Part shown: positions 28,746 to 36,856 of the stretch, piece after piece
Position numbering within the stretch: the stretch's first letter is position 1
How the letters are laid out: each line of letters begins with the position of its first letter
Assembly: GCA_965243775.1 (NCBI GenBank)
Contig: CBDEWF010000005.1
Coordinates: forward strand, 1-64,000
Origin: Sansalvadorimonas sp965243775
Lineage (GTDB): Bacteria; Pseudomonadota; Gammaproteobacteria; Pseudomonadales; Endozoicomonadaceae
Length of the DNA: 64,000 nt
Reading direction: 5' to 3'
Notes under the pieces: generated by a model
Databases searched by the model: none
Told to the model about the DNA's origin: nothing
The model's input: the letters and a program-made list of their open reading frames with translations, nothing else
Translations under genes and position numbers: made by a program

Positions 28746-29693
28746 ATGGATGAATTCTCCCTGATCAGGACAATGTTCCAGCGCCCGGAACTGACGGCAG
28801 CTGGCGGACAGCTGGATATGGGCATAGGTGATGACTGTGCTCTGGTACCACTTCCACAGAACCATCAGCTGGTACAGAGTATTGATACCCTGGTGGAAGG
28901 TGTGCACTTTCCTGTCGGTGGAGATCCATTTCTGATTGGTTACCGTTCTCTTGCGGTCAGTGTCAGTGACCTGGCTGCAATGGGGGCTGTTCCCCACAGC
29001 TTTTTCCTGGCCCTGACACTGCCCGAGGCCGATAGCAAATGGCTGAAGCGGTTCAGTGATGGTCTGGCCGTTATGGCGAAAGAGGCAGGAATAAGCCTGG
29101 CCGGAGGAGATACGACCCGTGGGCCTTTAACCATTTCTGTGCATGTTCAGGGGTTTGCTCCCAGAGGGCAGGCCTTGATGCGTAGTGGTGGCAGGCCTGG
29201 AGACCTGGTGTATGTCAGCGGTAACATCGGTGAAGCCTGCGCTGCTCTTCCATATGTATTGAACCAGAAAGCGGTAACCACCCAGGCCGAACAAAGGCTG
29301 GTTGACCGTTACTGGCAGCCAGCTCCGAGGGTCAAGCTTGGACAGTGGTTACTGGAGCATGGTGCGACAGCAGCTATTGATATTTCAGATGGTCTGGCTG
29401 GTGATCTTGGGCATATCCTGAACGCTTCAAACTGCGGCGCAGGTTTGCAAAGTTCCTGTATTCCCCTCTCAAAAGAGCTGCAGGACGTTTGTGGTGCCCA
29501 GGCGCTCGATAAGGCTCTGTTTGGCGGTGATGACTATGAGCTTTGCTTCTGCTGGCCTGCTGGCCGGAAACTGCCTGTAGATGTTCCCCTGTCTGTCATC
29601 TGCATTGGTGTGTTAACTGATGATCCTGCCCTGCTATTGCTTGATGGTGAGCCTCTTCTTGACACTAATACTGGCGGCTATCGGCATTTTTAG
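28746..29693 (+). CDS. thiL: Thiamine-monophosphate kinase
   Basis: A protein of 315 residues. It phosphorylates thiamine monophosphate to the active diphosphate using ATP. Signatures are MDEFSLI, GIGDDCALV (metal-binding Asp residues), VQSIDTLVEGVHF, SVSDLAAMGA and the C-terminal GGDDYELCF. In many relatives pgpA follows; here the next sequence is the remnant of a metalloprotease, so the housekeeping block ends at this point. Confidence 0.97.
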   Translation: MDEFSLIRTMFQRPELTAAGGQLDMGIGDDCALVPLPQNHQLVQSIDTLVEGVHFPVGGDPFLIGYRSLAVSVSDLAAMGAVPHSFFLALTLPEADSKWLKRFSDGLAVMAKEAGISLAGGDTTRGPLTISVHVQGFAPRGQALMRSGGRPGDLVYVSGNIGEACAALPYVLNQKAVTTQAEQRLVDRYWQPAPRVKLGQWLLEHGATAAIDISDGLAGDLGHILNASNCGAGLQSSCIPLSKELQDVCGAQALDKALFGGDDYELCFCWPAGRKLPVDVPLSVICIGVLTDDPALLLLDGEPLLDTNTGGYRHF

Positions 29694-30191
29694 AGGCTGT
29701 TCCCAGCATTACTTTTCATTCCAGGCCTGCAGAAAATAGGGTATATCAGGACAGATAACCGAGTTCAGAACTTCAGTTATAAAGGTGTTCCAAAAGAAAA
29801 ACTGAAAGAGCTGTCGAGAGAGTTTCGGCGTTACAAAAGGCAAAACGGAATTTTTGGCTCTTACCGCCGTAATAAGTTTCTTCTGGTTACAGAAAAAATG
29901 AAGGATTGGGATACGTTAGGCATAGCGTATGTCGTTGGTCAGTACGGAATGGCTTCAGACAATACTGACCAGGTGGCCGCCCATGAAATCGGGCATATGT
30001 TTAGTGGCCTGCACGAGCATGCTGATCTCTGGTTCAAAGGCTGGTGGTGTGAAACTATTTTGTATGCAGAGCACTTCCCACTGAGATCCGGTTGCCATAA
30101 GTACACTAACAAAAATATGGATGCGATTGCCGAGCATCTTGACTGGCCAGCCGCATTTCTTTTATTCCCGAAGATTACTCAGAATAAGTAG
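29694..30191 (+). pseudogene. Metzincin-like zinc metalloprotease remnant (5' part missing)
   Basis: Immediately after the thiL stop the same frame stays open for 166 codons without a proper start. Its translation is protein-like throughout (e.g. YKGVPKEKLKELSREFRRYK). At about residue 100 it contains HEIGHMFSGLHEH, matching the HExxH zinc site with a third His at the metzincin spacing (H1, H5, H11). The first available ATG is 29898, which would leave 97 residues with the zinc motif but without the N-terminal catalytic half or a signal peptide. I read it as the 3' end of a secreted peptidase gene whose front has been deleted at the thiL border. Expression as a shortened protein cannot be excluded. 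Confidence 0.6.
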
Positions 30192-30429
30192 CTTTGATGA
30201 TCAGAGCTACTTATTGTTGTTCTAACCCCTCTTATTCATACTATTGAGAACAACCTATTCAAATAACGTAAAAAAATATTATGACCTTGGCAGTTCTCGC
30301 AGTCTTTGTGCCGACTTTTATCTTTGTATCCGCAACTCCCGGAATGTGTATGACTCTGGCTTTAACGCTGGGTATTACCATTGGTGTTCGCCGGGCACTG
30401 TGGATGATGATTGGGGAGCTGACTGCAGT
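30172..30429 (+). repeat. Direct duplication, copy 1 (258 bp)
   Basis: This segment recurs, apparently without mismatch, at 30526-30783, an offset of 354 bases. It contains the end of the metalloprotease remnant, a hairpin terminator and the first about 150 bases of the LysE-family gene. Confidence 0.95.
30186..30212 (+). terminator. Hairpin terminator after the metalloprotease remnant (copied at 30540-30566)
   Basis: AAGTAGCT pairs with AGCTACTT around an inner TGATGATCA palindrome, followed by ATTGTTGTTC. Because it lies in the duplicated segment, a second copy stands just before the intact LysE gene. Confidence 0.7.
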
Positions 30430-30541
30430 AAGCGCAATGTCCATGGCTGCTTCCGATGGCTCTTTTTTCACAGCCTTTCATAGCAGCTTTGCTACGTTGC
30501 CAGCTCACTTTTTTGTCGTGTACAGAGATTACTCAGAATAA
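30281..30541 (+). pseudogene. Duplicated 5' fragment of the LysE-family gene
   Basis: The first 50 codons are identical to the intact gene at 30635. The frame then runs into 96 bases of unrelated sequence (30430-30525) and stops at 30541. It would encode an 86-residue product with only the first LysE membrane segment. It is a by-product of the 258-bp direct duplication and has no independent function that I can see. Confidence 0.85.
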
Positions 30542-30783
30542 GTAGCTTTGATGATCAGAGCTACTTATTGTTGTTCTAACCCCTCTTATTCATACTATTG
30601 AGAACAACCTATTCAAATAACGTAAAAAAATATTATGACCTTGGCAGTTCTCGCAGTCTTTGTGCCGACTTTTATCTTTGTATCCGCAACTCCCGGAATG
30701 TGTATGACTCTGGCTTTAACGCTGGGTATTACCATTGGTGTTCGCCGGGCACTGTGGATGATGATTGGGGAGCTGACTGCAGT
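30526..30783 (+). repeat. Direct duplication, copy 2 (258 bp)
   Basis: This is identical to 30172-30429. It carries the terminator hairpin and the promoter-side and N-terminal coding part of the intact LysE-family gene. Confidence 0.95.
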
Positions 30784-31255
30784 CGGTGGGCAGGTGCTTC
30801 TGGTATTGGCCGGTGGCGCTGTGGTAATGCTCAATTATCCGGCGGTGTTCACCATTTTTAAAACTGTTGGTGGAGCCTATCTATTCTGGCTGGGCATACA
30901 ACTTTGGCAGTCAAAGGGAAAAATGGCGATTCAGGACCTTGGCCTGTCACCAGAATTCATTAATCGTAAAGAACTCATGTTACAGGGTTTCATAACGGCA
31001 ATTGCTAACCCTAAAGGGTGGGCATTCTTTATTTCCCTGTTGCCTCCGTTTATCGATCCATCTCAGCCATTGCCTGCACAGATGGTTGTGCTGACTTCAA
31101 TAATTTTGTTTATCGAGTTCTGCTTCCTGATTATCTATGCCTCTGGCGGAAGGACTTTAAGACACTTCCTCAGAGAGGGAAATAACGTCCAGCTCCTCAA
31201 CCGGGTTGCCGGTACTTTGATGCTGGGAGTTGGAGTCTGGCTGGCTTTGTCCTGA
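30635..31255 (+). CDS. LysE/RhtB family amino-acid exporter
   Basis: A protein of 206 residues with about six hydrophobic segments. The LysE/RhtB signature TPGMCMTLALTLGITIGVRRAL lies near the N-terminus, followed by the ANPKGWAFFISLLPPFID block typical of the family. Members export amino acids or related metabolites by proton exchange; the substrate is not predictable. The start ATG lacks an obvious Shine-Dalgarno sequence. The 3' end overlaps the convergent LysR gene by 99 bases, which is unusual. Confidence 0.88.
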   Translation: MTLAVLAVFVPTFIFVSATPGMCMTLALTLGITIGVRRALWMMIGELTAVGGQVLLVLAGGAVVMLNYPAVFTIFKTVGGAYLFWLGIQLWQSKGKMAIQDLGLSPEFINRKELMLQGFITAIANPKGWAFFISLLPPFIDPSQPLPAQMVVLTSIILFIEFCFLIIYASGGRTLRHFLREGNNVQLLNRVAGTLMLGVGVWLALS

Positions 31256-32179
31256 TAGGAGTTCTTTGGCTGACTGAATCAGAATATTGCGCAACCATTT
31301 ATGGGCAAGATCATGGTGGTTGCGTTTATGCCAGTACAGTACATAGCGAATAGGTTTCAATGACAGCGGTACTGGCAGTGATGTCACCTGAAAATGTTCC
31401 TGTGCGTAACGGGTCCAAAGACTGGGTGGTGTAATCGCCAGATCAGAGTTTTCGCAGAGGCCGGTCGCACTGTAGAAATCTTCCATGGCAACGACGACTT
31501 TACGTTGCCGTTTCATTCTTGCCAACACCTTGTCGACAGCCTGAGGGCTGGTATCAACTGACCCAATGCCAATGTGCTTTAACTCCAGCCAGCTATCCAG
31601 ATTCCATTCTTTCTGAAGGCAAGGGTGCTGGTTACGAACGAGGCAGACTATTTGATCCTGGTAAAGAGTGCAGCTGTAAAGCCCTGAAACGGCAGACTGG
31701 CCGAATTCTAGATCATGGGGAATAAGCACCATATCCAGCTTTCCGGATGTCAGATCATGAATATTGCCCAGAAACAGGTTGATAATCTGGATCTTCAGAT
31801 TGGGCGCTTCCTGGATAATATTTGACATTGAATGCCGGAACAGCAGTTGGCTTGCTGTCTCTGGAAGTGACAATCTGAAATGCCGGTCGCAGTTTGCCGG
31901 GTCAAACTCTTTGGATTGAATAACTTGCCATAAACCATCCAACAGAGGGCTGAGTTCTCTCTTCAGATCCTCCGCCCTTGGTGTTGGCATAAGTCCGTGG
32001 GCTGTGCGGGTAAATAGTGGATCTCCCGTTAATTCTCTAAGCTGAGAAAGACTTTTGCTGACTGCTGATTGGCTAAGGCAAAGTCTCTTGGCTGTTCTGC
32101 TGACACTTTCTTCTTCCAGAAGAGCCTGCAGACAGATCAGAAGTTTCAGGTTTATGCGGGATAGTTCCAGAAGTGACAT
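31157..32179 (-). CDS. LysR-family transcriptional regulator
   Basis: A protein of 340 residues from ATG 32179; an in-frame GTG at 32200 would add seven. The N-terminal winged helix reads NLKLLICLQALLEEESVSRTAKRLCLSQSAVSKSLSQLRELTGDPLFTR. An effector-binding domain follows. The last roughly 35 residues (polar, SGQSQPDSN and onward) are extra compared with the usual 300-residue LysR and lie antisense over the LysE 3' end, so the original stop may have been lost. It is divergent from the Bcr/CflA-type transporter 119 bases away, its most likely target. Two further LysR fragments lie nearby (33512 and 36401). Confidence 0.93.
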   Translation of the reverse strand: MSLLELSRINLKLLICLQALLEEESVSRTAKRLCLSQSAVSKSLSQLRELTGDPLFTRTAHGLMPTPRAEDLKRELSPLLDGLWQVIQSKEFDPANCDRHFRLSLPETASQLLFRHSMSNIIQEAPNLKIQIINLFLGNIHDLTSGKLDMVLIPHDLEFGQSAVSGLYSCTLYQDQIVCLVRNQHPCLQKEWNLDSWLELKHIGIGSVDTSPQAVDKVLARMKRQRKVVVAMEDFYSATGLCENSDLAITPPSLWTRYAQEHFQVTSLPVPLSLKPIRYVLYWHKRNHHDLAHKWLRNILIQSAKELLSGQSQPDSNSQHQSTGNPVEELDVISLSEEVS

Positions 32180-32298
32180 AATATTCTCGGTAGATATCAC
32201 TTAGAGTGAAAAAGGAAATGAAAAGGTATCACTTCTATTCATGATGCCAGCCCTTCAGAATAAATGGAAAATGAAATGACATAAGGGAAATTAGCTGC

Positions 32299-33507
32299 AT
32301 GTCAGCCTCCCATCGCTCCGCTCTGCCTGTTGTGTTTGCCCTGGTCATTCTTAGTCCATTGGCCATTGATATTTATTTACCATCTCTACCTGAGATGGTG
32401 GCTGTTTTTGGTGTTGATGAAGCTGCCATGCAGTTTACGGTCTCTTTGTTTATGATGTTTATGGGAGTTGGGCAACTTATAGCCGGCCCTCTTTCTGACC
32501 GTTATGGCCGTCGGTTCAGTGCCTTGCTGGGTACAGCTCTTTACGTGATAGGCAGTTTGCTCGTCTCAATCGCTGATGATATGACCGGGCTGTATCTTGC
32601 CCGGGTTCTTCAGGCTCTGGGCGCTGCCAGTTGCACGGTGACAGCATTTGCCTGGGTGCGCGATCATTTCGATGCCTATGATTCAGGGAAATGGATCAGC
32701 TATATGGGCGGCATGATTGGTTGTGTGCCTACGCTGGCCCCCTTTCTGGGAGGCATTCTTGCTGTTTTCTGGAGGTGGACATCAAGCTTTCTGTTTATGG
32801 CCGTCATCGGTGCAGCTGTGTTTGTGGGTTCTCTATTTTTGATTGAACCTGGGCGTTCCAGAGTTGGGAATACTCAAGCGGCCGCATCAAAAAGTTTAAA
32901 AGCCAATATTCGTGAGGTCATGAGCAACCGACAGTTTCTCCTCTACAGCTTTACTGGAACCCTGTCTATGGCTGGTATTCTTGGGTATGCCACCAATGCG
33001 CCCATGGTTGCCATGAACCTGGGTGGACTTGATGAGTTTGGGTTTGCCTTATTATTTGGCATTGTTGGGGTTGTACAACTCCTGGCAAATATTTCTGCTC
33101 CTCATATAGTCAGTCATATTGGACGACGTAAGACAATTGTTGTTTCTATTGTGCTGTCATTAATTGGTGCAGTTGGTCTGATTGTGGTTCCTGTCAGTAT
33201 GCCTCTTCTGTTTTTTATCCCTTCAGCTATCGGTTGTATTGGTTTCAATATCATTATGGGAACAGCATCCGGTTTGACACTTGAGCACTTCAAACACTGT
33301 GCAGGATTGGCTGCTTCTATTGACGGCTGTGTCCGGATGAGTGGGGGAGGGTTGCTGGTGGCTTTAATCAAAATGCTGGGTTTCAGCTTATTTGCCACAG
33401 CCACAATCACGTTCACCCTGCTTGCTTTGCCGTTGTTCTGGGTTCTTTCTGATAGGAAGCGTAAAGCAGAGCAAACAGCTCAATCTGAATTTTCAAAAGC
33501 TGCCTGA
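32299..33507 (+). CDS. Bcr/CflA-type MFS drug or metabolite exporter
   Basis: A protein of 402 residues with about twelve membrane segments. The DHA1 signature is clear: LAIDIYLPSLPEM in segment 1 (motif D-like), GPLSDRYGRR between segments 2 and 3 (motif A) and ARVLQALGAASCTV in segment 4. Bcr/CflA members export bicyclomycin, sulfonamides or dipeptides with proton exchange. The gene is divergent from a LysR regulator, suggesting effector-controlled expression (inference). Confidence 0.92.
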   Translation: MSASHRSALPVVFALVILSPLAIDIYLPSLPEMVAVFGVDEAAMQFTVSLFMMFMGVGQLIAGPLSDRYGRRFSALLGTALYVIGSLLVSIADDMTGLYLARVLQALGAASCTVTAFAWVRDHFDAYDSGKWISYMGGMIGCVPTLAPFLGGILAVFWRWTSSFLFMAVIGAAVFVGSLFLIEPGRSRVGNTQAAASKSLKANIREVMSNRQFLLYSFTGTLSMAGILGYATNAPMVAMNLGGLDEFGFALLFGIVGVVQLLANISAPHIVSHIGRRKTIVVSIVLSLIGAVGLIVVPVSMPLLFFIPSAIGCIGFNIIMGTASGLTLEHFKHCAGLAASIDGCVRMSGGGLLVALIKMLGFSLFATATITFTLLALPLFWVLSDRKRKAEQTAQSEFSKAA

Positions 33508-33511
33508 CAAG

Positions 33512-33733
33512 TCAGCGGAATGAAACTGGAATCTGGTTTCTACCAGGCCTGAGTCCACTGCGCCTGGCAAGTTGTAAAGTAAATTCACGCAACCATTGAT
33601 GAGCCTGGCTCTGGTGGTTGCGTTCATGCCAGTACAACTCGTAGGTGACCGATTCCATCGCTAGAGGTATAGGCAGTGTGGTGACCTCATATTTTTCCTG
33701 AGCGTAGAGCGCCCACAGCTGAGAAGAAATCAT
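33512..33733 (-). pseudogene. C-terminal fragment of a LysR-family regulator
   Basis: These 73 codons are clearly similar to the C-terminus of the LysR protein at 31157: LWALYAQEKYEVTTLPIPL against LWTRYAQEHFQVTSLPVPL, and YWHERNHQSQAHQWLREF against YWHKRNHHDLAHKWLRNI. The DNA-binding and most of the effector domain are absent. Its ATG overlaps the stop of the upstream CPBP gene (ATGA). A paralogous regulator gene was probably broken when the CPBP-gene segment arrived. Confidence 0.85.
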
Positions 33734-34705
33734 GGTAAAAATGTGATGATGGCATTAGACGTCATATGTTCTGAAATAGCCGCCGCCAGACCATATCTGT
33801 TATACAGTTTAGAAGTAATGAAGTAGGCGCTTAAACCGGCATAAAGGGCCTGAATCGTACTGCCCTCCTCATACAAATGTAGTGCTCCAAAAACTGTGGA
33901 AGCTATTACGCGTGCTACCTGTTGGGCAGTTCTTACCGCTTCAGGCCAGTTACGATTTTGCAGGAATAAAAAAGATTTTATGGTTGATGTTAATCCATCC
34001 TGCAGGAAGGCACGAAAGATTAGCTCTTCAATGGTGGGATAAAAAAATCACATCAAGAATATCACCAATAAAATTTAAATCATCAGCGTCTGCTATTATA
34101 TCAGGAGGACTCTTACTGCTATTAAACTGACTGCCCCTCGTAAAAGCCATTATGGGTAGTGTTGCTAATGCAGCCAGAGCAGATGCTGTTAATACAGCCG
34201 CAGTGGATTTGACTCCCCCCTTAATGCCTGCAATAACCGCAAAAGATTCTGGGTCGTAGTCATTCAGCCACTCTTTACTTAGAGCTACGAGTTTATCTCC
34301 GCCAGCAACCTGCAGCATATGAGCTACATTCACACGGCTTATGTCTCTGGTCATCATGACAGGAACAGGCTCACCTATTGTTGTCGAATACCTCCAGAGT
34401 GGCTGCTTATCGTTATATATCAGGAAAACAGTGTCTTCACTATCTGAGCAGGCAAGCTGCTCACCGATGGGGAAATCTCCTATCTGAACCCGTTCATGAA
34501 TGTTGTCTACCGGAGATCTCCATAGGGTAACCGTCCCTTCTTTGTTTGTGATTCCAAAGGTAATTAAGCCATTTTTCCTGGGAATCTGGTACTCCAAAGC
34601 TTCCCTGATTACCTGGACTTCGGGAAAGGCAAAGGTCATTCCGGATAAGAAAAAAACGATAAGTATGAGAGCTAAATACAAGGAACTCTGTTTGCAGATT
34701 TTCAT
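33730..34705 (-). pseudogene. Secreted/membrane protein with CPBP (CAAX-protease-like) domain, frameshifted
   Basis: From ATG 34705 the frame encodes a signal peptide or anchor (about 1-27), a roughly 140-residue external domain, a hydrophobic segment (about 173-190) and a stop at 34028. Removing one base from the run of seven T (minus strand; A7 at 34041-34047) restores a frame to 33730. That frame carries the CPBP intramembrane-protease motifs: EELIFRAF (E-E-x-x-x-R), VFGALH (F-x-x-x-H) and EHMTSN (H-x-x-x-N). The restored protein would have about 324 residues. CPBP proteases cleave within membranes, in bacteria often in bacteriocin immunity or signalling. It is either a recent frameshift mutation or a homopolymer sequencing error; if the latter, the gene is intact. 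Confidence 0.7.
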
Positions 34706-35126
34706 ACCTGAACCCTTTTCTGAAAATCAACTTGCGGATAATCAGGCAGAGCAAAATTGTAAAAGTTCCAAAGAAAACTCCATCTTTTTGTAACAGAGAG
34801 CTGCAGGAAAGGGCTTTGATTGTTCTGGCTTGACGGTTTTTTCAGGAACCAGCTTTTCAGGAACCAGCTTTTCAGGAACTATGGTGATCGAGTGATGTTG
34901 AATTTTGTTAATCCGACTGCCTTGTTGTAAAGCAATAAATTGATATTGGTCATATTTTGTTGACTTCTGTTGGTTATTGGTAGGGATTGGTGCTGATAGC
35001 TTTGTGCAAAAAACTTACAGCCCTTGATAAATGGTACAGATATAGTTTGCTTTGCTGTCCTTTACTTATAACCACAGCCAATTTCTTTATCTGGCGTGTT
35101 CAAAATATAACCTATTAGAGTCACCA
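34706..35126. other. Intergenic region with a 15-bp tandem repeat
   Basis: This stretch has no supportable gene. At 34839-34880 the unit TTTTCAGGAACCAGC occurs almost three times in tandem. The region separates the divergent CPBP gene and the OFA-type transporter, so it should contain both promoters; none is obvious. Confidence 0.6.
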
Positions 35127-36353
35127 ATGAATCAAGCAAAAAAGATCCTTACAGCAGGGGTGTTAATCAACCTCTGTATTGGCGTTTTGTACGCCTGGAG
35201 TGTTATTAGCAAGGCACTGGTTAATATTTATGGCTGGTCCAATGCAGAGGCAGGGCTGCCTTATACCATTGGTGTTGTCACTTTCGCACTGGCAGTACTG
35301 GTTGCAGGTAACCTTCAGGACCGTATGGGCCCCCGCAAGCTTGTTGTCTCTGGAGTGACCATGGTTGGCCTGGGTATGATTGCTTCTGCCTTTGCCACTT
35401 CTCCTTTTGTTTTGCTGCTGACCTTTGGTGTTCTGGTGGGCACAGGCATCGGTTTTGCTTACGCCTGCCTGAGCCCTACGGCCATGAAGTGGTTCCACCC
35501 ATCCAAGAAAGGTATGGTTAATGGTCTGATTGCTGGTGGTTTCGGTATGGCTCCTCTATATCTGGCGCCTCTGAGCAGTGCCCTGATTGAAAGCATGAGT
35601 ATCAGCACCACATTCATGATTCTTGGAGCTGCAGTTCTGATCGTTGGTGTGCCTCTGGCATTCAATATGGTCGTTCCACCTGCCGGCTACAAAGCTGAAA
35701 TTCCGGCTGGTTACAAGGAGCCTGCTGGTAAAGCTGCCACTTATAACTTCACCTGGCGTGAAATGGTTAAGACCCGCCAGTTTTATCTAATGTGGATCTC
35801 TTTTGCCTTTGCTTCTTCTGCCGGCTTGATGCTGATCGGTAACATTACCAGTATCGCTGCTTTGCAGGGTGGTATTACTGGCGCTGCCTACCTGGTTTCT
35901 CTGTTGGCTGTTGCCAACACTAGCGGCCGTATTGTGATGGGTATGTTGTCTGACAAGATTGGTCGCAGCAAAACACTGTTGCTCGCCATAGCTATGCAGG
36001 CCGGTAACATGCTGATGTTCCCAACCCTGACGGCTGAGATTGGTTTCGTATTCGGTGCCATTGTTGCTGGTGTCGGCTACGGTGCCCTGTTGAGTGTATT
36101 CCCCTCCATGACTGCAGATAACTTTGGTATGAAGAACTATGGCGGCAACTTTGGTGTTGTATATCTGGCCTGGGGCGCAAGTGGCTTCATGGGCCCGGTT
36201 ATAGCCGGTGTGGTTGTTGATGCGACTGGCAGCTACGGTATTGCTTACACTATTTCTGCAGTGATGCTGGCCATCGCAGGTATTGCGGCCTTTATGACCA
36301 AGCCTGTCAATGTTGAAGAGTTGAAGCAGAAAGGCATTCTCGCTGCAGCCTGA
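35127..36353 (+). CDS. OFA-family (oxalate/formate antiporter-like) MFS transporter
   Basis: A protein of 408 residues from ATG 35127 with twelve membrane segments. The start KKILTAGVLINLCIGVLYAWSV with W-S in segment 1 and the loop NLQDRMGPRK are typical of the OFA subfamily, whose members exchange carboxylates such as oxalate/formate or take up unknown anions. An extra in-frame leader from 35052 lacks a ribosome site. It lies upstream of the purine cluster but is not obviously part of it. Confidence 0.88.
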   Translation: MNQAKKILTAGVLINLCIGVLYAWSVISKALVNIYGWSNAEAGLPYTIGVVTFALAVLVAGNLQDRMGPRKLVVSGVTMVGLGMIASAFATSPFVLLLTFGVLVGTGIGFAYACLSPTAMKWFHPSKKGMVNGLIAGGFGMAPLYLAPLSSALIESMSISTTFMILGAAVLIVGVPLAFNMVVPPAGYKAEIPAGYKEPAGKAATYNFTWREMVKTRQFYLMWISFAFASSAGLMLIGNITSIAALQGGITGAAYLVSLLAVANTSGRIVMGMLSDKIGRSKTLLLAIAMQAGNMLMFPTLTAEIGFVFGAIVAGVGYGALLSVFPSMTADNFGMKNYGGNFGVVYLAWGASGFMGPVIAGVVVDATGSYGIAYTISAVMLAIAGIAAFMTKPVNVEELKQKGILAAA

Positions 36354-36404
36354 TGACTCGTAGCAGAGGCTTGTTGAGGCAAGCATCTGCTGAGCAACTC
36401 TTAA

Positions 36405-36434
36405 GCTGCATCGTTGTCACTCAACAGATGCAGC
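36405..36434 (+). terminator. Possible terminator downstream of the OFA transporter
   Basis: GCTGCATC (36405-36412) pairs with GATGCAGC (36427-36434). The following sequence is only weakly T-rich (ATCTTGTCCC), so efficiency is doubtful. It overlaps the end of the dead LysR frame on the other strand. Confidence 0.4.
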
Positions 36435-36473
36435 ATCTTGTCCCAAAGAAAGCTTAAAACCGGTCCTTTGATC

Positions 36474-36585
36474 GTAACTGCTCATATTTTACTGGCAAAA
36501 TTGTCTGTTTTTTATACAGCTCCTCGCTATCACTGGGCTGTAGCCGAGTCGATGGTTGGTCTGCCAGTGAAATATGAGCAGTTAC
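36474..36585. mobile_element. 112-bp MITE-like element with 23-bp terminal inverted repeats and 8-bp target duplication
   Basis: Arms 36474-36496 and 36563-36585 are 23-base inverted repeats with one mismatch, beginning GTAACTGCTCA. The element is bounded on both sides by the direct repeat CTTTGATC (36466-36473 and 36586-36593). Its interior has no coding capacity. Excising element plus one repeat restores the reading frame of a LysR gene, which proves insertion. Ends beginning GTAA and 8-bp duplications are characteristic of the IS66 family, so it may be a non-autonomous IS66 derivative (inference). Confidence 0.85.
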
Positions 36586-36856
36586 CTTTGATCTTGTGTG
36601 GTTTTATGACCATATCAACAGGGGCTGTCCAAGTTTTGCTGTCGATTACAATAGGCAGTTCAACCAGCTTTTCCTGAAAGAAGTCCTCTTGAATCAGGCG
36701 TACTGGGATATGTGCCCAGCCAAATCCCTGACTGGTTAGTTCTCGCAGTACATAAAGATTATTGCTCCACCAAACTTGGGAGCTGATCGCTGAGAAGTGT
36801 GTCATTTCCCTTCCATCCTGTCCTCGCACCAGAAGCTGTCAATGCGTAAGTCCTAA

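Larger units (their letters stand above)
36401..36856 (-). pseudogene. LysR-family regulator remnant interrupted by a MITE-like element
   Basis: The minus strand encodes the C-terminal effector domain of a LysR protein (e.g. SQVWWSNNLYVLRELTSQGFG, PVDMVIKPHKIKG). At 36585 the frame runs into a 112-bp inverted-repeat element. If the element and one copy of its 8-bp target duplication are removed, the frame continues to a natural LysR-like end (KGPVLSFLWDKMLHLLSD...) with TAA at 36401-36403. Upstream, at about 36856, the sequence fuses in frame to a truncated nucleoside hydrolase, with a TGA at 36839-36841. The N-terminal helix-turn-helix part is missing. The gene is dead. Confidence 0.8.

Noticed and set aside
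35052..35126. 25-codon upstream extension of the OFA transporter
   Set aside because: It lacks a ribosome site, and the family begins at the KKILTAGV segment following ATG 35127.
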